DNA from: Clostridium sp. CAG:780
GTDB lineage: Bacteria > Bacillota > Clostridia > TANB77 > CAG-508
Assembly (NCBI GenBank): GCA_000434195.1
Contig: HF994429.1
Coordinates: forward strand, 1-16,829
Reading direction: 5' to 3'
Length of the DNA: 16,829 nucleotides
The notes below the pieces were generated by a model. The model saw only the letters and a list, made by a program, of their open reading frames with translations. It did not search any database and was not told where the DNA came from. Each line of letters begins with the position of its first letter. The stretch's first letter is position 1. Of the stretch, positions 7,021-15,649 are shown in pieces. The position numbers were made by a program, and so were the translations under genes.

Positions 7021-9354
7021 TTAATTTTTACTGTTTGGTTTCTTAAAATTAATTACGATAGCATCTTCATTATCAAATAAGTATTTAGAATCTGCTGTAT
7101 CTGTATTAATTGGATCTATTTCATCATCAACATTGTCATCAAAGTGATAATGTTTTAAATTGTTTTTCTTTTTCTTGTTGTCATCATCATGAGTATAAGG
7201 CGTTCCAGAATTATACTTGTCGAAATCATAGAATTTAACATTCTTTTCTTCATTATATTTTGGTGACATGAAATCTAATATAACAATACCATTATCAAAT
7301 TTACCACTAAGATTTTTTAACTTATACAAAGCTTGTTTAAATTTAAGTGATTGTAATTTACCAGGTTGATATCTTATAACAGGTCCATACTTGATACCAG
7401 TTAGTTTTGGCTCGTATTCACCTTTTGCAGTATCATAAGAATTACCAAATTGCCATCTCTTTTCATTACCAATCTCTTGTGACCACCATTCGTTGTCTTC
7501 TGGAGTATTGTTACCAAATACAAATTTGTTAGAACAGTTAGCTGTGATAGTTTCTCTATGTTTTTTATCTGCTCCATCTAGCTGAGCTAAGTTTTGAACA
7601 GATACAACAGTAGAAACTCTATATTTTCTATAAATTGTAAACAATGGATCAGTAACATTTCCAACAAAGTCTGAAAACTCGTCTACATAGAAGAAATGTG
7701 GAACTCTATCCTTTTCTGTACCAGGTCTTCTTAAAACTGAGTATTGTAGCATAAGGATACAGAATAATCCAAAAGCTTGATGAATGTTTGGTCCCAAATC
7801 GCCACGTCTTGTACAGATAAAAGTAATTTCTCCATTTGAAAGAGCTTTGTCAAAGTTGACAGTGTTTACTCTATTACATAAAATATTTTTTACACCACTG
7901 TAACGTAACAAGCTATCTAATTGAGCACTAGCATGTGTTACGAATTTTTCCATATCAGATCTACCAGATGCTTCTGGGTAGAAGTTTCTTTCAAAATATT
8001 TTATCAATGCTGTATACTTTTCAGCAAGTTCAGAATCTTGTTTCATTGCTTCACACAAATCTACTACTAAATCGAAATCTGTTAAACAATTTAATACATC
8101 TTCTAAAGTAGGTAAATCGTCATTGTGCAATCTTGGATACATTTCTTTTAACAATATAGCTAAGTTTTCAACAGCTTGATTTGCTGCATTTTCTCTGTAA
8201 GCTAAAGTCATATCAGGTGCACTTGAAGAGTACAAACCTTTTAAAACAGTTGAAATAGCTATTGCTGTTTGAATTGGATCATCAAAAACAAATGGGTTAA
8301 CACCAACTGAGGTTGGATCATTTGGATCTATAAGATTAACTTTTAGTTTTTGAGCCTTTGCTACTTTCATCATACGATTTACTGATTCAATATCAGGTGC
8401 AATGTATGTGATACCAAGGTTTTTGTAAATATATTTATCTCCTGCACCAGCAATAATTAATTTCTTAAAATAAGTATTATAAACATTTTCTTTTCCTTCT
8501 TTTGGTTTGATCATGTTTAAATTAAAATTAGAATTGATGTACTCACTAGTGTAAGGACAAGTTAATGTTGCAATTCCAGTCTTTAAAGCTGTAAATCCCA
8601 TTTCCTTTGAAACTTCTCTAAAAAAGTATTTCTTTGTTAAATCCTGTGCAATCATAGGTTCAAATAAAAGAGAAGTTTTTCCTGAACCAGAGATACCACA
8701 TATCAAAGTAGGGAAGAATCTCTTTTCCTCTGCAAGCTTAACCTTAGTTCCGTTACGCTTATCAAGTCCAAAATACAACTCACAAGTATAATCTCCCCAA
8801 GAAGCTGATTTATCAGCTAAGCTAATACCTTTATACTCGTAAATAGATTCAAGCATTTGTCTATTATCGTGAACAAATGTAATCAAGAATTTAATTACTA
8901 AGAAAAATGTTGTTAAAGGTAAGTACAATGCTACGGCTGAAAATGCCGGCTTAATCAATGTATAGAAGTTTGCTGCTATATATGAGAAGTTTGGAACTGA
9001 CATAAATAACATCCAACCTAATTGATTAATAAACTGTACAAACATCGATATTACAAGTAAATAAATACATACAATATATGTATCGAAAAATACTAATTTT
9101 GTTTTGTCTGAATCTGCATACTTAGATGAGAATGATAATAAGAACGCAAATACAGGGCATGCAATAGCTAGGGTATAACCAATAGGTCCCCAATAAGTGC
9201 AAGCCATACCTGTAAATATCATCATTAACATTTCAACTACTCTATCTACAACTAAATAGGCAGATACTAAAGTTAATATATAAGTACAAAAAGTATTTCG
9301 ATCAGTTTTTAGTTTCTTCAATAATTTATCTATTACTTTCAAAAAATTCACCAC
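7021..9354 (-). CDS. VirD4/TraG-like type IV coupling ATPase with N-terminal membrane helices
   Basis: Coupling proteins of this family are inner-membrane hexameric ATPases that feed DNA or protein into type IV secretion channels. The 777-residue product has about four membrane helices in residues 22-160, then a RecA-like motor: Walker A GISGSGKTS at 220-228, Walker B HFFYVDEF at 553-560 (D558, E559), and a TraG-D-type C-terminal motif STVVSVQNLAQLD (581-593). A segment of about 100 residues with a predicted mixed fold follows Walker A before ITYIAPDIESVNRMM. The last 60 residues are Asp/Asn/Lys-rich and probably disordered. Start is GTG 9354 (or GTG 9351), with only a weak GGAAAG immediately upstream. 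No relaxase, VirB4 or channel gene is in view, so cargo and partners are unknown. Confidence 0.85.
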   Translation of the reverse strand: MVNFLKVIDKLLKKLKTDRNTFCTYILTLVSAYLVVDRVVEMLMMIFTGMACTYWGPIGYTLAIACPVFAFLLSFSSKYADSDKTKLVFFDTYIVCIYLLVISMFVQFINQLGWMLFMSVPNFSYIAANFYTLIKPAFSAVALYLPLTTFFLVIKFLITFVHDNRQMLESIYEYKGISLADKSASWGDYTCELYFGLDKRNGTKVKLAEEKRFFPTLICGISGSGKTSLLFEPMIAQDLTKKYFFREVSKEMGFTALKTGIATLTCPYTSEYINSNFNLNMIKPKEGKENVYNTYFKKLIIAGAGDKYIYKNLGITYIAPDIESVNRMMKVAKAQKLKVNLIDPNDPTSVGVNPFVFDDPIQTAIAISTVLKGLYSSSAPDMTLAYRENAANQAVENLAILLKEMYPRLHNDDLPTLEDVLNCLTDFDLVVDLCEAMKQDSELAEKYTALIKYFERNFYPEASGRSDMEKFVTHASAQLDSLLRYSGVKNILCNRVNTVNFDKALSNGEITFICTRRGDLGPNIHQAFGLFCILMLQYSVLRRPGTEKDRVPHFFYVDEFSDFVGNVTDPLFTIYRKYRVSTVVSVQNLAQLDGADKKHRETITANCSNKFVFGNNTPEDNEWWSQEIGNEKRWQFGNSYDTAKGEYEPKLTGIKYGPVIRYQPGKLQSLKFKQALYKLKNLSGKFDNGIVILDFMSPKYNEEKNVKFYDFDKYNSGTPYTHDDDNKKKKNNLKHYHFDDNVDDEIDPINTDTADSKYLFDNEDAIVINFKKPNSKN

Positions 9355-9378
9355 TTTCCAAAAATATCCTACATATAT

Positions 9379-9407
9379 ATTATCTTATAAAATGAAGAAA
9401 AATACAA
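9379..9407 (-). promoter_or_regulatory. Promoter for the coupling-ATPase gene
   Basis: On the minus strand: -35 TTGTAT (9407-9402), 17-base spacer, -10 GATAAT (9384-9379). The start near 9372 would give a leader of about 18 bases before GTG 9354. The -10 is 5 of 6 and the -35 is 3 of 6, so moderate strength. Confidence 0.55.
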
Positions 9408-9564
9408 GTGTTTTGAGCAATTTTGTGCAAAAAATGTCATTTTTTTTGTTAAAAAGTATGCACATAAAAGAATATTATGAAAAAACAATGAGATATTTGA
9501 CAAGAAAGGCTTAAATAGAATTAAATAAACAACCTGCGAATATATTTACACAGGAGGAAATAAA

Positions 9565-11188
9565 ATGTCTAAAACAAAAAAACAGAGTTTTATGCAAGGA
9601 ATTATGACTCTAATGTTTTCTCAAGTTATAATAAAAATATTCGGGCTAATATATAAACTATATTTAACAAATAAAAAAGGATTTGGAGATGCCGGAAATG
9701 CAATATATAATAGTGGTTTTCAAATATATGCATTACTGCTAACAATAGCATCTATAGGAGTTCCGAATGCAATAGCAAAACTAATTTCAGAAAAATTATC
9801 AGTAGGAGACAATAGAGGAGCTCAGAAAATATTTAAAGTTGCATTTGCATTGTTTTCAATAATAGGATTTTTAGGAGCAGTGCTGTTATTTTTTAGTGCA
9901 AAAGTCATAGCTAATAAATGGCTACAAATACCAGAAGCAGAGCTTACACTAATAATACTTGCACCATCAGTGTTTTTTGTTTCTATAATTTCAGTACTAA
10001 GAGGCTATTTTAATGGGTACGAAAACATGAAACCAATGGCAAAATCGCAGACAATAGAACAGCTCTCAAAAACAATACTTACAATATTTATAGTAGAAAC
10101 GATTTGCCTAATAATGGGATATCAGGGAACTACCAACGTAATGGCGGCAGGGGCAAATCTGGCAACAACAATAGCTACGTTCATAGGATTTGTATATCTA
10201 TTTGTACTATATCTAAAAAACAGAAAATATGAATCAAAAGTAATTATAAGATATAAAACAATAACAACATTAGAAATAATAAAAAGTATAATCATTATAG
10301 CTCTGCCTCTGACATTGAGCGCAATACTGGGTTCACTCAATAAAAATATAGACTCAATGACTGTAATAAGAGGATTAAAAACTTTTTTACCAGAAGAAGA
10401 AGCGAAAATTCAATATGGAATATTAAGTGGAAAAATAGATATGCTAGTAACACTCCCTTTATCATTTAATATAGCGTTTGCAACAGCGCTAGTTCCAGCA
10501 ATATCGTCAGCTAAAGCAGTGGGAGATATAGCAAATATTCAGAAAAGAATAAAACTATCAACATTAGTAACAATATTAATTGGTTTACCTTGTAGCGTAC
10601 GGAATGATAATATTTGCCAAACCAATATTAATGATGCTGTTTCCAAACGCAAGCTCTGGCGAATTTGTATACCAAATAAGTGCAATATCAATAATATTTA
10701 TAACATTAGAGCAAACAATAAATGGAGCATTGCAAGGACTGGGCAAGTTCTATATACCGGTATTATCACTGAGTGTGGGAGTAATAATCAAACTAATAAT
10801 TAATTTAATATTAATAAGAATAAATCCTGACAATTTTGTACTAGGTGGAACGGCGGGAGCAGCAGTTGGAACGGTTGCATGTCATTTTGTATCAATGATT
10901 ATAAGCGTATGTGCTCTAAGAAAAAACATAAAAATAAATTTTGAATTTACAAAATTTGTGCTAAAACCAATATTAGCCACAGTTACAATGGGAATATTAG
11001 CTTTTGAAATATATAAAACACTTAACGGTATAATAATCCAAAATATTGCCATAATATTAACAATCATTTTTACAGTAATTGTGTATACAATATGTATACT
11101 TGTGACCAAAATTTTTAGCAAAGATGAGCTTGAAACCTTGCCACTTGGTAGAATTTTAAATAAAAGAATAAAAAGTTACAATCGCTAA
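9565..11188 (+). CDS. spoVB: SpoVB-like MOP-superfamily flippase, with a one-base frameshift
   Basis: A polytopic membrane protein of the polysaccharide/lipid flippase superfamily (MurJ/SpoVB/Wzx type), which moves lipid-linked precursors across the membrane; SpoVB acts in spore cortex formation. It reads in one frame from ATG 9565 (AGGAGG 7 bases upstream) to about 10590, then in the next frame to 11188. Dropping one T at 10590 or 10591 joins IGLP to VAYGMIIFAKPI, matching the family pattern with no gap, and gives 540 residues, a normal length. Family marks include an N-terminal IIKIFGLIYKLYLT stretch and about 14 hydrophobic helices. A nearby HU gene fits the known spoVB-mazG-HU order, with mazG missing. 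The frameshift is probably a sequence error; a true mutation is possible. Confidence 0.85.
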
Positions 11189-11222
11189 AACCATTGAAAA
11201 TAGCCACTTTTAGGAGAAGAAA

Positions 11223-11363
11223 ACGAATAAACCTTACAGACTAAAAGGATTGAAGAAAAAATATGATAAAAAAAAGAAGGATTTTATCAAATATTGGCGA
11301 ATAATGTTATTAGTAGATGCATTTAAGTCTACATATACAATCTTATTAGGAGGTAAATTTTAA
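11223..11363 (+). other. Possible 46-codon basic reading frame overlapping the HU start
   Basis: An open frame runs from about 11223 to a TAA at 11361-11363 that overlaps the HU ATG by one base (TAATG), a layout typical of coupled genes. It would encode a Lys-rich segment (KKKYDKKKKDFIKYW) followed by a short hydrophobic stretch. No ATG starts it: candidates are ACG 11223, with TAGGAG 6 bases upstream, and TTG 11250. It may be chance in AT-rich leader DNA; weak support only. Confidence 0.25.
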
Positions 11364-11641
11364 TGAACAAATCTGATTTAATCGCAGCTATAGCTGCTAA
11401 AACAGGAAGCACAAAGAAAGATGCAGAAGCAACATTAAATGCATTTGTTGATGTTGTAACAGATTCTTTAGTAAAAGGAGACAAAGTTCAATTAGTTGGG
11501 TTCGGATCTTTTGAAGTTAGAAAAAGAGCAGCTAGAAAAGGAAGAAACCCACAAACTAAGGAAGAAATCAAAATACCTGCATCAAAAGCACCAGTATTCA
11601 AAGCTGGAAAAGCATTAAAAGACTTAGTAAACAAAAAATAA
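11363..11641 (+). CDS. hup: HU family DNA-binding protein
   Basis: A 92-residue histone-like nucleoid protein that bends and compacts DNA as a dimer. MNKSDLIAAIAAKTGSTKKD forms the N-terminal helices, VQLVGFGSFEVRKRAARKGRNPQT (about 43-66) carries the conserved GFGSF core and the start of the beta-arm, and the IPASKAPVFKAGKALKDLV end matches the family closely. Nearly exact usual length. AGGAGG lies about 8 bases before the ATG. It follows spoVB, as in many Clostridia. No convincing promoter was seen in the 170 bases upstream, so read-through from spoVB is possible. Confidence 0.97.
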   Translation: MNKSDLIAAIAAKTGSTKKDAEATLNAFVDVVTDSLVKGDKVQLVGFGSFEVRKRAARKGRNPQTKEEIKIPASKAPVFKAGKALKDLVNKK

Positions 11642-11671
11642 TTTGAATTTTATAAATATATGAATTCATAT

Positions 11672-11704
11672 AAATACATGGACTAATAATCCATGTATTT
11701 TTTT
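11672..11704 (+). terminator. Intrinsic terminator after the HU gene
   Basis: An 11-bp perfect stem AAATACATGGA / TCCATGTATTT with loop CTAATAA, followed by TTTT (about 7 T in all, counting the stem end). It lies 30 bases after the HU stop. Confidence 0.9.
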
Positions 11705-11766
11705 GTTCTAATTCCAGGACAAGTAGAATACTATGTATAAAACTTAGGATTTTAGGAGGAGAAATT

Positions 11767-14391
11767 ATGTGGTACACTAAAGAATTAAATCAAATATTTA
11801 ATGAGCTAAACGCAAGACAAGGCGGATTAACAGAAGATGAGGCAAGTAAAAGATTAGAAAAATATGGAGCGAATAATTTAAAGGAAAAGAAAAAAGAAAG
11901 TTTATTTATAAAATTTATCAAACAATTTAATGATTTTATGATTATAGTGCTAATAATAGCAGCAATAATATCTGCAATAGTTGCTAAAACTAATGGAAGT
12001 GGAGATTACATAGATTCCATTATAATAATTGCAATAGTAATATTTAATGCAATAATGGGATTAATACAAGAAGAAAAAGCAGAAAAATCGTTAGAAGCAC
12101 TAAAGAAAATGTCAGCACCAAATGCAAAAGTAAGAAGAAATGGAAAAATACAAGAAATAGAAGCATCACAAGTAGTACCAGGAGATGTTGTAATACTGGA
12201 AGCAGGAAACTATGTACCTGCAGACTGTAGGCTCATAGACTCATACAATTTGCAAATAGAAGAGTCGAGCTTAACAGGTGAAACACTGCCAACTTCAAAA
12301 CAAGCAGATGTTATATTAAATGCAAATACAGCTATTGGCGATTTAAAAAATATGGCATTTGCAACAACAATAGTAGTAAATGGCCACGCAGAAGCAGTAG
12401 TTGTAGAAACTGGAATGAATACAAAAGTTGGTCAAATTGCAGGGATGATAATAGAAAACGAATCGCCAGAAACACCACTGCAAAAGAAACTAGGAGAAGT
12501 AGGAAAAACACTCGCAATAACCTGTATGATAATATGTGGATTGATTTTCTTAATAGGAATATGGAAGCAAATTCCTATTACAGAAATGTTTATGACATCA
12601 GTAGGATTAGCAGTTGCAGCAATTCCAGAAGGATTACCAGCCATAGTAACAATAATGTTATCGATAGGTGTTACAAAAATGGCAAAGAAGAACAGTATAA
12701 TAAGAAAATTGCCGGCGGTTGAAACTTTAGGATGCAGTAGTGTAATATGTTCAGACAAAACAGGAACATTAACACAAAATAAAATGACAGTAACTCAAAT
12801 AAGAAATGCAGTTGGAATTGTAAAAAACGATGATAGAAGATTTATATTAGAACTTGGAACAATGTGTACAGACACCATCGAATCACAAGAAGTAATTGGA
12901 GAAGCAACGGAAGTTGCAATAACAAATGCAGCTGTGGAGATGAACTTAAGAAAAAGAGATTTATATGACCAAATGCAAAGAATAAACGAAATATCTTTTG
13001 ATTCAAAAAGAAAAATGATGACAACAATACACAAAATCGGTTCAAAATATAGAATAATAACAAAAGGAGCCCCTGATGTATTAATAAAGAGATGTAGTCA
13101 GTATTATCAAAGTGGAAGAATAGAACCGATATTTAGCAAAAGAGATGCCTTACAAGAACAGAATCAAATGATGGCAGAAGATGCATTAAGAGTAATTGCA
13201 ATAGCATATAAAGATGTAGAGAAATTGCCAAGAGAAATTAATTCAGAAACAATTGAAAATGAGCTAACATTTGTTGGACTAATAGGAATGATAGACCCAC
13301 CTAGAGAAGGTGTAAAAGAAGCAGTGAAAACTTGTAGAAAAGCAGGAATAAAAACAGTAATGATAACAGGTGATCATCTACAAACAGCAAAGGCAATAGC
13401 AAAAGAATTAGGAATATTAAGAAAAGGAGATTTAGCTATAAATGGAGAAACACTAGAGAAAATGAGTCAACAGGAATTAGAAAGAGATATAATGCGATAT
13501 AGTGTATTTGCAAGGGTTTCGCCAGAACACAAAGTAAGAATTGTAAAAGCATTTCAAAGTACAGGAGCAGTTGTTGCAATGACCGGAGATGGAGTAAATG
13601 ACGCACCAGCTCTAAAAAATGCAGATATAGGAATTGCAATGGGAAAATGTGGAACAGATGTGGCAAAAAACGCATCAGATATGGTTTTAACGGATGATAA
13701 TTTTGTGACAATAGTAGAAGCGGTAAAACAAGGAAGAAATATATATGATAACATAAAAAAAGCAGTACATTTCTTACTAGCGACAAACATAGGAGAAATA
13801 GTAGCAATATTTGTTGGACTATTGCTAGGAATAAAATCACCATTACTTGCAATACAGCTATTGTGGGTAAATCTAGTAACAGACTCACTTCCAGCAATAG
13901 CATTGGGATTAGAAAAAGCAGAAAACAATATAATGAACAGACTACCAAGAAATCCAAGGAAAAGTCTATTTGCAGATGGCCTTTGGGGTAAGATTACAAC
14001 AGAAGGTGTAATGATTGGAATGTTAACACTTGTAGCTTTTAGTATAGGAAACAATTTATATTCGATAGAAGTAGGAAGAACAATGGCGTTCTTGTCACTT
14101 GGAATACTAGAACTTGTACACAGCTTTAACATAAAAGGTGAAGAAAGCATACTTAAAACAGGATTATTTGAAAATAGATATTTAGTAGGTGCGTTTGTTT
14201 TAGGAACCTTGCTACAAGTAGTGGTTGTTGTAATAAGTCCACTTGCACAAATATTTGATGTAGTTCCGTTGAATTCAGTTCAATGGCTAATGACAGCAAT
14301 AATATCAATTTTACCAGTGGTAATAGTAGAATTACAAAAGAAATTTAATGCATATAAATTTGGAAAAGTAGTATATGCGAGATCTATATAA
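11767..14391 (+). CDS. P-type calcium-transporting ATPase (SERCA/PMR1-like, P2A)
   Basis: An 874-residue membrane pump that uses ATP to export cations, very probably Ca2+. In order: cation-ATPase N-terminal domain (about 4-70), actuator domain with SLTGE (TGE 170-172), PEGLP in M4 (E288), phosphorylation site DKTGTLT (D330), nucleotide-binding KGAPD (433-437), hinge MTGDGVNDAP (GDGVND 607-612), M5 ATNIGE (N674, E677), M6 NLVTDSLPA (N702, D706), and an acidic residue in M8 (E782). These correspond to the SERCA residues of both calcium sites, including M5 glutamate 771, which is arginine in some one-calcium bacterial pumps (established for LMCA1, recalled). AGGAGG precedes the ATG by 7 bases. 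It stands alone between two terminator-like hairpins. Confidence 0.93.
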   Translation: MWYTKELNQIFNELNARQGGLTEDEASKRLEKYGANNLKEKKKESLFIKFIKQFNDFMIIVLIIAAIISAIVAKTNGSGDYIDSIIIIAIVIFNAIMGLIQEEKAEKSLEALKKMSAPNAKVRRNGKIQEIEASQVVPGDVVILEAGNYVPADCRLIDSYNLQIEESSLTGETLPTSKQADVILNANTAIGDLKNMAFATTIVVNGHAEAVVVETGMNTKVGQIAGMIIENESPETPLQKKLGEVGKTLAITCMIICGLIFLIGIWKQIPITEMFMTSVGLAVAAIPEGLPAIVTIMLSIGVTKMAKKNSIIRKLPAVETLGCSSVICSDKTGTLTQNKMTVTQIRNAVGIVKNDDRRFILELGTMCTDTIESQEVIGEATEVAITNAAVEMNLRKRDLYDQMQRINEISFDSKRKMMTTIHKIGSKYRIITKGAPDVLIKRCSQYYQSGRIEPIFSKRDALQEQNQMMAEDALRVIAIAYKDVEKLPREINSETIENELTFVGLIGMIDPPREGVKEAVKTCRKAGIKTVMITGDHLQTAKAIAKELGILRKGDLAINGETLEKMSQQELERDIMRYSVFARVSPEHKVRIVKAFQSTGAVVAMTGDGVNDAPALKNADIGIAMGKCGTDVAKNASDMVLTDDNFVTIVEAVKQGRNIYDNIKKAVHFLLATNIGEIVAIFVGLLLGIKSPLLAIQLLWVNLVTDSLPAIALGLEKAENNIMNRLPRNPRKSLFADGLWGKITTEGVMIGMLTLVAFSIGNNLYSIEVGRTMAFLSLGILELVHSFNIKGEESILKTGLFENRYLVGAFVLGTLLQVVVVVISPLAQIFDVVPLNSVQWLMTAIISILPVVIVELQKKFNAYKFGKVVYARSI

Positions 14392-14399
14392 ATAAAAAT

Positions 14400-14437
14400 A
14401 AAGGAGTTTGAAAGGGAAAATACCTTCAAACTCCTTT
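14400..14437. repeat. Inverted-repeat element, copy 1, truncating murC
   Basis: AAAGGAGTTTGAA (14400-14412) pairs perfectly with TTCAAACTCCTTT (14425-14437) around a 12-base centre. It lies 8 bases after the ATPase stop and supplies the last four codons and TGA stop of the murC fragment. A near-identical copy is at 16453-16491. It may also act as a terminator for the murC fragment on the minus strand, where TTTATTTTTAT follows. Confidence 0.85.
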
Positions 14438-14920
14438 ATCGCTGTTTCCAACTCTGTTATTACCATTAATTTGCTTCAAAATAGCTCCAACCTGAACACT
14501 GGGATCTTTATGTGCCTCTAAGAAACAAACTGAAATCATAGAAGTTGTAGTTGTCTTTCCGTGAGTTCCAGAAACACAAATAGTATTTCTAAAAGCCTTT
14601 GTTATAAGACCTAAAAAAGTTGACCTTTCCATTAATTCAATATGTAATCTTTCAGCTTCTTGATATTCAATATCATTCTTTGAAATGGCAGCACTATAAA
14701 CTACCAAATCAGCTTTTCTCAAATTATCTAAATCGTGTCCAATTGTGACAGGTATATTTTCAGCTATCAGCTTATCAACTAATTCAGAAGGATTAGCATC
14801 AGAACCAGTTACATAGATACCCCATTTCTTTAAGATAGTGGCGATACCGCTCATACTTGTTCCACCTATTCCTAGCATATGTATATGTTTGTATTTCTTT
14901 AATTCATCAATATGAACCAT
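14426..14920 (-). pseudogene. murC: Truncated UDP-N-acetylmuramate--L-alanine ligase (N-terminal third)
   Basis: MurC adds L-Ala to UDP-MurNAc, the first peptide step of peptidoglycan synthesis. Only the first 164 residues are here, against about 455 in the family. The Rossmann-like domain is intact with HMLGIGGTSMSGIA (14-27) and GSDANPSE, and the ATP-binding P-loop GTHGKTTTT is at 118-126. The match runs to NNRVGNS at 160; the next codons, DKGV and TGA, come from the inverted repeat. The rest of the catalytic domain and the C-terminal domain are absent from the neighbouring DNA, so ligase activity is not expected. Start ATG 14920 has AAAGGGG 9 bases upstream and a near-perfect promoter. A full murC must exist elsewhere if the cell makes peptidoglycan, or this is an assembly breakpoint. 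Confidence 0.9.
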
Positions 14921-14955
14921 TAATACGCACCCCTTTGCATAAATTTACTTCGTAT

Positions 14956-14984
14956 ATTATATACTTAAAAAACAACTTTTTCAA
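14956..14984 (-). promoter_or_regulatory. Near-consensus promoter for the murC fragment
   Basis: On the minus strand: -35 TTGAAA (14984-14979), 17-base spacer, -10 TATAAT (14961-14956); 11 of 12 consensus bases. Start point near 14949, leader about 29 bases. The fragment is therefore still likely to be transcribed. Confidence 0.85.
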
Positions 14985-15114
14985 TATAAAAAGCAAATAT
15001 ATTGCACATAATTAAACAAAATAAAAGAAAAAATGTTTTACTTTAATATATTCGAATAAAATAAATATGTGAATCGCGCATAGGTAAAAATTTTTTTATT
15101 TTTTTGTAAAAAGA

Positions 15115-15143
15115 GAAGGAAATTGTAAGAAAATGGAGAATAA
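15115..15143 (+). promoter_or_regulatory. Sigma-H-type promoter for spoVG
   Basis: GAAGGAAAT (15115-15123) fits the sigma-H -35 consensus RnAGGAwww, and GGAGAATAA (15135-15143) fits the -10 RnnGAATww, with an 11-base gap. Both match fully. spoVG of Bacillus subtilis is a classical sigma-H gene, so promoter and gene agree. Transcription would start near 15150, leaving a leader of about 50 bases. Confidence 0.8.
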
Positions 15144-15200
15144 TAATATATGTACATACACAAGTGTACAAATAAAAAAACATTGGAAGGCGGTGCTCAC

Positions 15201-15485
15201 ATGGAAGTCACAGAAGTACGTATCAAAAAAGTTAATTCAGGAAATAAAATGAAAGCTGTTGCACAAGTAACATTTGATCAAGAATTTGTTGTTCATGACA
15301 TCAAAGTTATAGAAGGAAGAAACGGTCTATTCATAGCTATGCCTAGAAAAGAAAAAAATGGAACCTTTAAAGATATAGTTCATCCAATCAATCAACCAAC
15401 AAGAGATAAGATTGCAAACGCTATATTAAAAGCTTATGATGAAGCTGAAGATCCAGAACCAGTTTCTGAAACACCAGCCGAATAA
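15201..15485 (+). CDS. spoVG: SpoVG, RNA/DNA-binding regulator
   Basis: SpoVG is a small regulator of septation and sporulation in Bacilli and an RNA- and DNA-binding protein in several species. The 94-residue product starts MEVTEVRIKKVN and contains VTFDQEFVVHDIKVIEG and GLFIAMPR (42-49), the diagnostic core, then a short acidic tail. The ATG at 15201 is chosen over an in-frame ATG at 15150 because family homology begins exactly there and GGAAGGCGGTG lies just upstream; 15150 also coincides with the predicted transcription start. Transcribed alone, from a sigma-H-type promoter to the terminator at 15538. Confidence 0.96.
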   Translation: MEVTEVRIKKVNSGNKMKAVAQVTFDQEFVVHDIKVIEGRNGLFIAMPRKEKNGTFKDIVHPINQPTRDKIANAILKAYDEAEDPEPVSETPAE

Positions 15486-15508
15486 AAAGCATAATAAAAG
15501 AAAATATT

Positions 15509-15565
15509 GAGACCTACTTGTAGGTCTCTTATGCATGTACTACCAATATTATTGGTAGTATTTTT
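15509..15565 (+). terminator. Tandem hairpins ending spoVG transcription
   Basis: A first perfect stem GAGACCTA/TAGGTCTC (15509-15528, loop CTTG) lacks a T run. A second, TACTACCAATA/TATTGGTAGTA (15538-15560), is followed by TTTTT and is the likely terminator. Confidence 0.85.
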
Positions 15566-15615
15566 GTATGTAGACATTAAAATTCGTAAAAAAGCATATA
15601 ATCAACAGAAGATAC

Positions 15616-15644
15616 TTGCAAAGCAGAGAAAAGTATGTTAGAAT
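15616..15644 (+). promoter_or_regulatory. Promoter for the RelA/SpoT-domain gene
   Basis: -35 TTGCAA (15616-15621), 17-base spacer, -10 TAGAAT (15639-15644) with TG at 15636-15637 (extended -10). The predicted start point, near 15651, falls on the first ATG of the gene, so translation is leaderless or begins further in. Confidence 0.7.
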
Positions 15645-15649
15645 ACTAA

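Noticed and set aside
9497..9502. TTGACA upstream of the spoVB-like gene as a sigma-A promoter
   Set aside because: No acceptable -10 lies 16-18 bases downstream, only AATTAA/ATTAAA; a promoter is likely in the interval but this pairing is too weak to list.
10580..11188. Separate 202-residue membrane protein gene
   Set aside because: It is the C-terminal part of the spoVB-like protein, joined by a one-base frame change, with no ribosome binding site at its apparent start.
11701..11740. Promoter for the calcium ATPase (TAGAAT at 11724)
   Set aside because: No -35 with acceptable sequence at 16-18 bases; TTGTTC is too close. A promoter is expected here but I could not define it.
13436..14150. 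Long minus-strand frames across the P-type ATPase gene
   Set aside because: They are antisense shadows of a confidently identified gene, Leu/Ser/Phe-rich, without start signals.
15150..15200. Longer N-terminus for SpoVG
   Set aside because: The first 17 residues have no family match, and the ATG at 15150 coincides with the predicted transcription start; the ribosome binding site favours 15201.
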